7,611 nt of DNA from an uncultured Verrucomicrobiota bacterium (GTDB lineage: Bacteria; Verrucomicrobiota; Verrucomicrobiae; Verrucomicrobiales; DEV007), in NCBI GenBank assembly GCA_902591645.1, contig CACJBM010000077.1, positions 1 to 7,611 of the forward strand, read 5' to 3'. A program made the translations under genes and the position numbers. Each line of letters begins with the position of its first letter. The first letter of the stretch is position 1. The notes below the pieces were generated by a model. It saw only the letters and a list, made by a program, of their open reading frames with translations, did no database searches and had not been told where the DNA came from. Shown here in pieces: positions 5,017 to 7,611 of the stretch.

Positions 5017-7368
5017 TTATTTTAGTTCTGCGAACTTACGCAGAAACCATTCAATGGTAATTGGTAATAGTAGAAGTATGAAATACAGAGGTGAATTCCA
5101 AAGCTCAGATTCTCTTGTGATCTTGATGGTAGTGGGGTCGATGTTGGCGATTTTAGGTAATTTATAAAGGTCCTCTTCGCGCAAGAATTTCCCGTCAGTT
5201 ATGGAGGATATTTCCCGTAATGTTTTTTCATTCATTGCAGTTTCAGAAAATTCTCGATCAGCTCCCCGGACAGTAAGATCAATTCCGCTGGAAGAATCTT
5301 CTGCAATTTTCAGTCTGTATTTTCCTGGATCCTCTGCTGCGAATTCTGTCCGATAGGAGCCAGGCTCACCTGGCACTTTTCTGAGTGTGATTTTTTTTGA
5401 TGGTCCACTGGAATTGCCTCTCGATTCGAGTGAGGCAGTTATGGATTCTTCGTCCCTAGGCATAAAATTTTCATCAAGTAGCCTAGCAAAAATCGTAAAC
5501 TTCTCTCCCTCTTTTGCAATTGCTCGGTCTGTTCTCAGTTCGGATTTTCGTGATCCTGTGGCGAGTTTTCGGCCTGCCATTCTCTGAACTATTTGCCCCC
5601 AGAACCGGGTATGATACAGATCTCCTGTGTTCTTTCTCCATCGCCAAGTATTTTCAGTTCCGACCCAGAGCACTTCACCCGAACCGTACCGCTGCATCGC
5701 TACGATCGGGTATTCTCCATCGGGGTGGAGGAGATAACTTTTGGCAGCGGGCTTGGCCTTGATAGTTTTAACTGACCAGAAGATGGGAGGTAATTGGCTC
5801 CAGCGCTTTTCGGCTTGTTCGGGTTCCGATTCTAGATTTAGAAAGCCTTCATCGAGTCCGGTCTCAGTTATTTTCAACTGTATGGGTCTTTGAGAAGATG
5901 GGTTATTTCCACCGAGCCGCGTAGGTGCCAGTTCGACCGGGAGTAGTCTTTCGAGTTCAGTGTTCCTGTAAGAGGATGGGGTGAATCGTTTTCCTGCAAG
6001 GATGATCAGTGCTCCACCACTGTCTGCCACAAAAGAGGAAATATTAGTGATAGCATTTTCAGGAATTTCTTCTGGATCGATGTCTCCGAAAATGATCAAG
6101 TCATATGAAAAAAGGTCCTTACGATTTTCTGGAAAATTCTCAATGTAAGGAGTGTCTTCTGATCGAGCCACGGCCGGATCGACTCCTGCCAGAAAACAGT
6201 CCAGATCAATTCTTCTTTCTCGTAAGAGCATGGACTGAATGTATTTGAATTCCCATCGAGGGGAACTTTCGACCATTAGCACCTTCAATGATGAGTCGAG
6301 GACTCGGATTCCTCGTGATAATTTATTGTTAGTGTCTAATATTTCTCCTCCTGACGTTTCTATTCTGGCTTCTATTTCATAGTTGTTCGGTTTTCCTGGC
6401 ACGATGGGGATCGTGATTTCCTGTTCTCCTTCTGAATTCAAAGTGATTTCTTTTTCTCCTGCTTTGACTCCAGCTAATGTGATAATTACTTTTGCCTTCT
6501 CCCCGTTCATTCCTCGGTGATTTAATTTAACAGTGACCGGGATCGCGTCCTCCGCGAGGGCAACTGAAGGCAAATCAATGTTTCCGACTGAGATGTCCCT
6601 CGGATCAGTTGTTCCGACTCCATAAGTGAAGACTTTGATGCCCCTTTCCCGTAAAGATTCAGCTACTGCTGAAGGTGCTCTGCCTTCGTTGTGCGCGCCA
6701 TCAGTGACGAGGAAGATTCCTCCAAGGTCATCAGCGCTGTGCCTTCGCAGAACTTCATGCATAGCGTTACCTATTGAGGTTTCAGGTAACTGAGGATCCT
6801 CTGCGGATTTCGAATCTCCAAGTTTACCAGCGAAGCTGTATTTAACTAATTCAGCCTTATCAGCTAAGTTCTCCATCAAGTTTATTTTTTCACTGTTTAG
6901 TGCCTGGGCAGCGATCGCTGACCTTGTCGTTGGAGTGACTGGAGCAGAGTCAGCCGCAGCTTCAATTCCTGCGTCAGGTTTTAGTTTCCCATTGGCGATG
7001 GCTTCTCTTGCCCTGTCAGCTACGGATTTGCGTGGATCTGCTATACTCATACTAGCTGAAGAATCAATGAGGACCGCGAGTGTTCTTTTGTGCTCTCGTT
7101 CAAGGTCCAGTTGGATGACTGGCCTCAGAAGTAGTCCAAGCAACATGATAAAGAATGTTGCGCGCATGATGACCATAATTCTGCGGCGACCCGAAGGGAC
7201 GTCCTCCGGAGTTGACCTGTAAGCGAGCCAAGAAACGAATCCCAGCGACATTGCGATCAATATTATTATGGTGGCTGATACGAGTGGTGCGAATTGAATC
7301 GATGAGTCTGTCACCGAAGCGGATTCTTCGGTAGGCAGGCCAAGTAATCTTAGTAGTATCGAGTTCAA
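5017..7368 (-). CDS. Membrane-anchored VWA / glutamine-amidotransferase-like protein
   Basis: This 783-residue protein starts at a TTG one base after the TAA of the preceding gene, so translation is probably coupled. No in-frame ATG lies nearby upstream. Membrane helices are at about 26-50 and 64-85, and near the C-terminus at about 758-776 (PLYFILLLLPITIEWFLRK). Between them lies a von Willebrand A domain with a complete metal-ion site: D102-S104-S106 (DSSAS), a likely T197, and D223 in TDG. It is followed by a beta-sandwich linker (about 255-360). The amidotransferase-like domain runs from about 362 to 595: LKVLMVESSPRWEFKYIQ, YDLIIFGDID, GGALIILAGKRF, and GEVLWVGTENTWRWR at 564-578. I see no Cys-His catalytic pair, so this domain is probably non-catalytic. 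A further beta domain precedes the last helix. PVC proteins of this layout sit between a BatA-like gene and a DUF4175-like gene, as here. The likely role is metal-dependent protein binding outside the membrane. Confidence 0.9.
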   Translation of the reverse strand: MNSILLRLLGLPTEESASVTDSSIQFAPLVSATIIILIAMSLGFVSWLAYRSTPEDVPSGRRRIMVIMRATFFIMLLGLLLRPVIQLDLEREHKRTLAVLIDSSASMSIADPRKSVADRAREAIANGKLKPDAGIEAAADSAPVTPTTRSAIAAQALNSEKINLMENLADKAELVKYSFAGKLGDSKSAEDPQLPETSIGNAMHEVLRRHSADDLGGIFLVTDGAHNEGRAPSAVAESLRERGIKVFTYGVGTTDPRDISVGNIDLPSVALAEDAIPVTVKLNHRGMNGEKAKVIITLAGVKAGEKEITLNSEGEQEITIPIVPGKPNNYEIEARIETSGGEILDTNNKLSRGIRVLDSSLKVLMVESSPRWEFKYIQSMLLRERRIDLDCFLAGVDPAVARSEDTPYIENFPENRKDLFSYDLIIFGDIDPEEIPENAITNISSFVADSGGALIILAGKRFTPSSYRNTELERLLPVELAPTRLGGNNPSSQRPIQLKITETGLDEGFLNLESEPEQAEKRWSQLPPIFWSVKTIKAKPAAKSYLLHPDGEYPIVAMQRYGSGEVLWVGTENTWRWRKNTGDLYHTRFWGQIVQRMAGRKLATGSRKSELRTDRAIAKEGEKFTIFARLLDENFMPRDEESITASLESRGNSSGPSKKITLRKVPGEPGSYRTEFAAEDPGKYRLKIAEDSSSGIDLTVRGADREFSETAMNEKTLREISSITDGKFLREEDLYKLPKIANIDPTTIKITRESELWNSPLYFILLLLPITIEWFLRKFAELK

Positions 7369-7369
7369 C

Positions 7370-7611
7370 TTATTTTTCTTGGCTAAATTTTTGAGATAAG
7401 AATAACTCGAGTACCGTAATGAGAGCGGCGATCAAAAGTAGGATCGGCCATAGCTCTGCTCCTTTCCTTTCCCTTGCCAGTGCGGCGGATATCTCTTTTG
7501 GATCTGAAGTTTCTAGAAACTTCAGTGACACTTCCCTTAACCGTTCCTTTTGAGCTTCAGACAGTGTTTCTGGATTTGATTCTCTAGGATCGCCAGAAGC
7601 GGAGAATTGAA
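7370..7611 (-). CDS. BatA-like membrane protein, C-terminal fragment (partial)
   Basis: The frame is open from the right edge (first whole codon at 7609) to TAA 7372-7370, giving 79 residues. It has a helical charged stretch (SEAQKERLREVSLKFLETSD, about 17-36) and EISAALARERKGAELW (about 39-54). A transmembrane helix follows at about 53-72 (LWPILLLIAALITVLELFL), then a short basic tail (SQKFSQEK). This matches, from memory, the end of the long BatA-domain proteins of Verrucomicrobia and Planctomycetes, which close with a helix of the form 'RxGREIWxxLLxxxLxLLxxE'. Such proteins carry an N-terminal BatA two-helix anchor and a large extracytoplasmic part; none of that is in this window. The stop is followed after one base by the TTG of the VWA gene, which supports co-transcription. 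Confidence 0.75.
   Translation of the reverse strand, partial: QFSASGDPRESNPETLSEAQKERLREVSLKFLETSDPKEISAALARERKGAELWPILLLIAALITVLELFLSQKFSQEK
7504..7525. other. Perfect 22-base palindrome inside the BatA-like gene
   Basis: The left arm ctgaagtttct is followed directly by its exact reverse complement agaaacttcag, with no spacer and no mismatch. It encodes part of the helical LKFLETSD segment and sits about 135 bases before the start of the VWA gene. It could be a protein-binding site or, with a tight loop, an mRNA hairpin. No function can be assigned from the sequence. Confidence 0.5.

Noticed and set aside
1..7611. tRNA, rRNA, CRISPR array, insertion sequence or attachment site
   Set aside because: No cloverleaf-like segment, spaced direct repeats, transposase or terminal inverted repeats were seen; coding sequence fills almost the whole window.

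Overview
The window looks like a piece of a PVC-superphylum genome, most likely Verrucomicrobiota; Planctomycetota or Lentisphaerota remain possible. This rests on gene content: a run of large membrane-anchored proteins (BatA-like, VWA plus amidotransferase-like, DUF4175-like, coiled-coil) together with a secreted squalene-cyclase-type repeat protein. I assign it from memory of these families, not from a search. Base composition is moderate to AT-leaning, and several starts are TTG or GTG.

Layout. Positions 1-119 (+) are the last 38 codons of a gene with a YPAEY...LIQQYLKNLS ending. Positions 163-1008 (+) encode an exported prenyltransferase/squalene-oxidase repeat protein that lacks its usual C-terminal end. 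From about 990 to the right edge everything is on the minus strand and tightly packed. In transcription order it reads: tail of a BatA-like membrane protein (7611-7370); VWA/amidotransferase-like membrane protein (7368-5017); DUF4175-like membrane protein (5011-3312), broken by two frameshifts; and an exported coiled-coil protein (3270 or 3315 down to 955). Gene gaps in this run are a few bases or a 4-base overlap, so it is almost certainly one operon. In related genomes such a run usually lies downstream of a MoxR ATPase and a DUF58 protein.

The genes probably build one envelope-associated assembly. The BatA-like, VWA and DUF4175-like proteins are membrane-anchored with extracytoplasmic domains. 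The coiled-coil and alpha-alpha repeat proteins are exported partners. No biochemical function is known to me for the set.

Three structural anomalies stand out. (1) Near 985-1000 the two convergent genes run into each other, and both appear to lose their natural C-termini there. The 38-codon fragment at the left edge looks like the missing end of the coiled-coil family. The simplest reading is an inverted junction with loss of the intervening sequence, either a real inversion or an amplification/assembly chimera. (2) The DUF4175-like gene needs one A removed from an A6 run and one from an A7 run, 74 bases apart, to read through. Homopolymer sequencing errors are the likely cause. (3) A perfect 22-base palindrome lies inside the BatA-like tail. 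I saw no RNA genes, CRISPR arrays, insertion sequences or convincing terminators, and no stretch over 300 bases lacks a gene.
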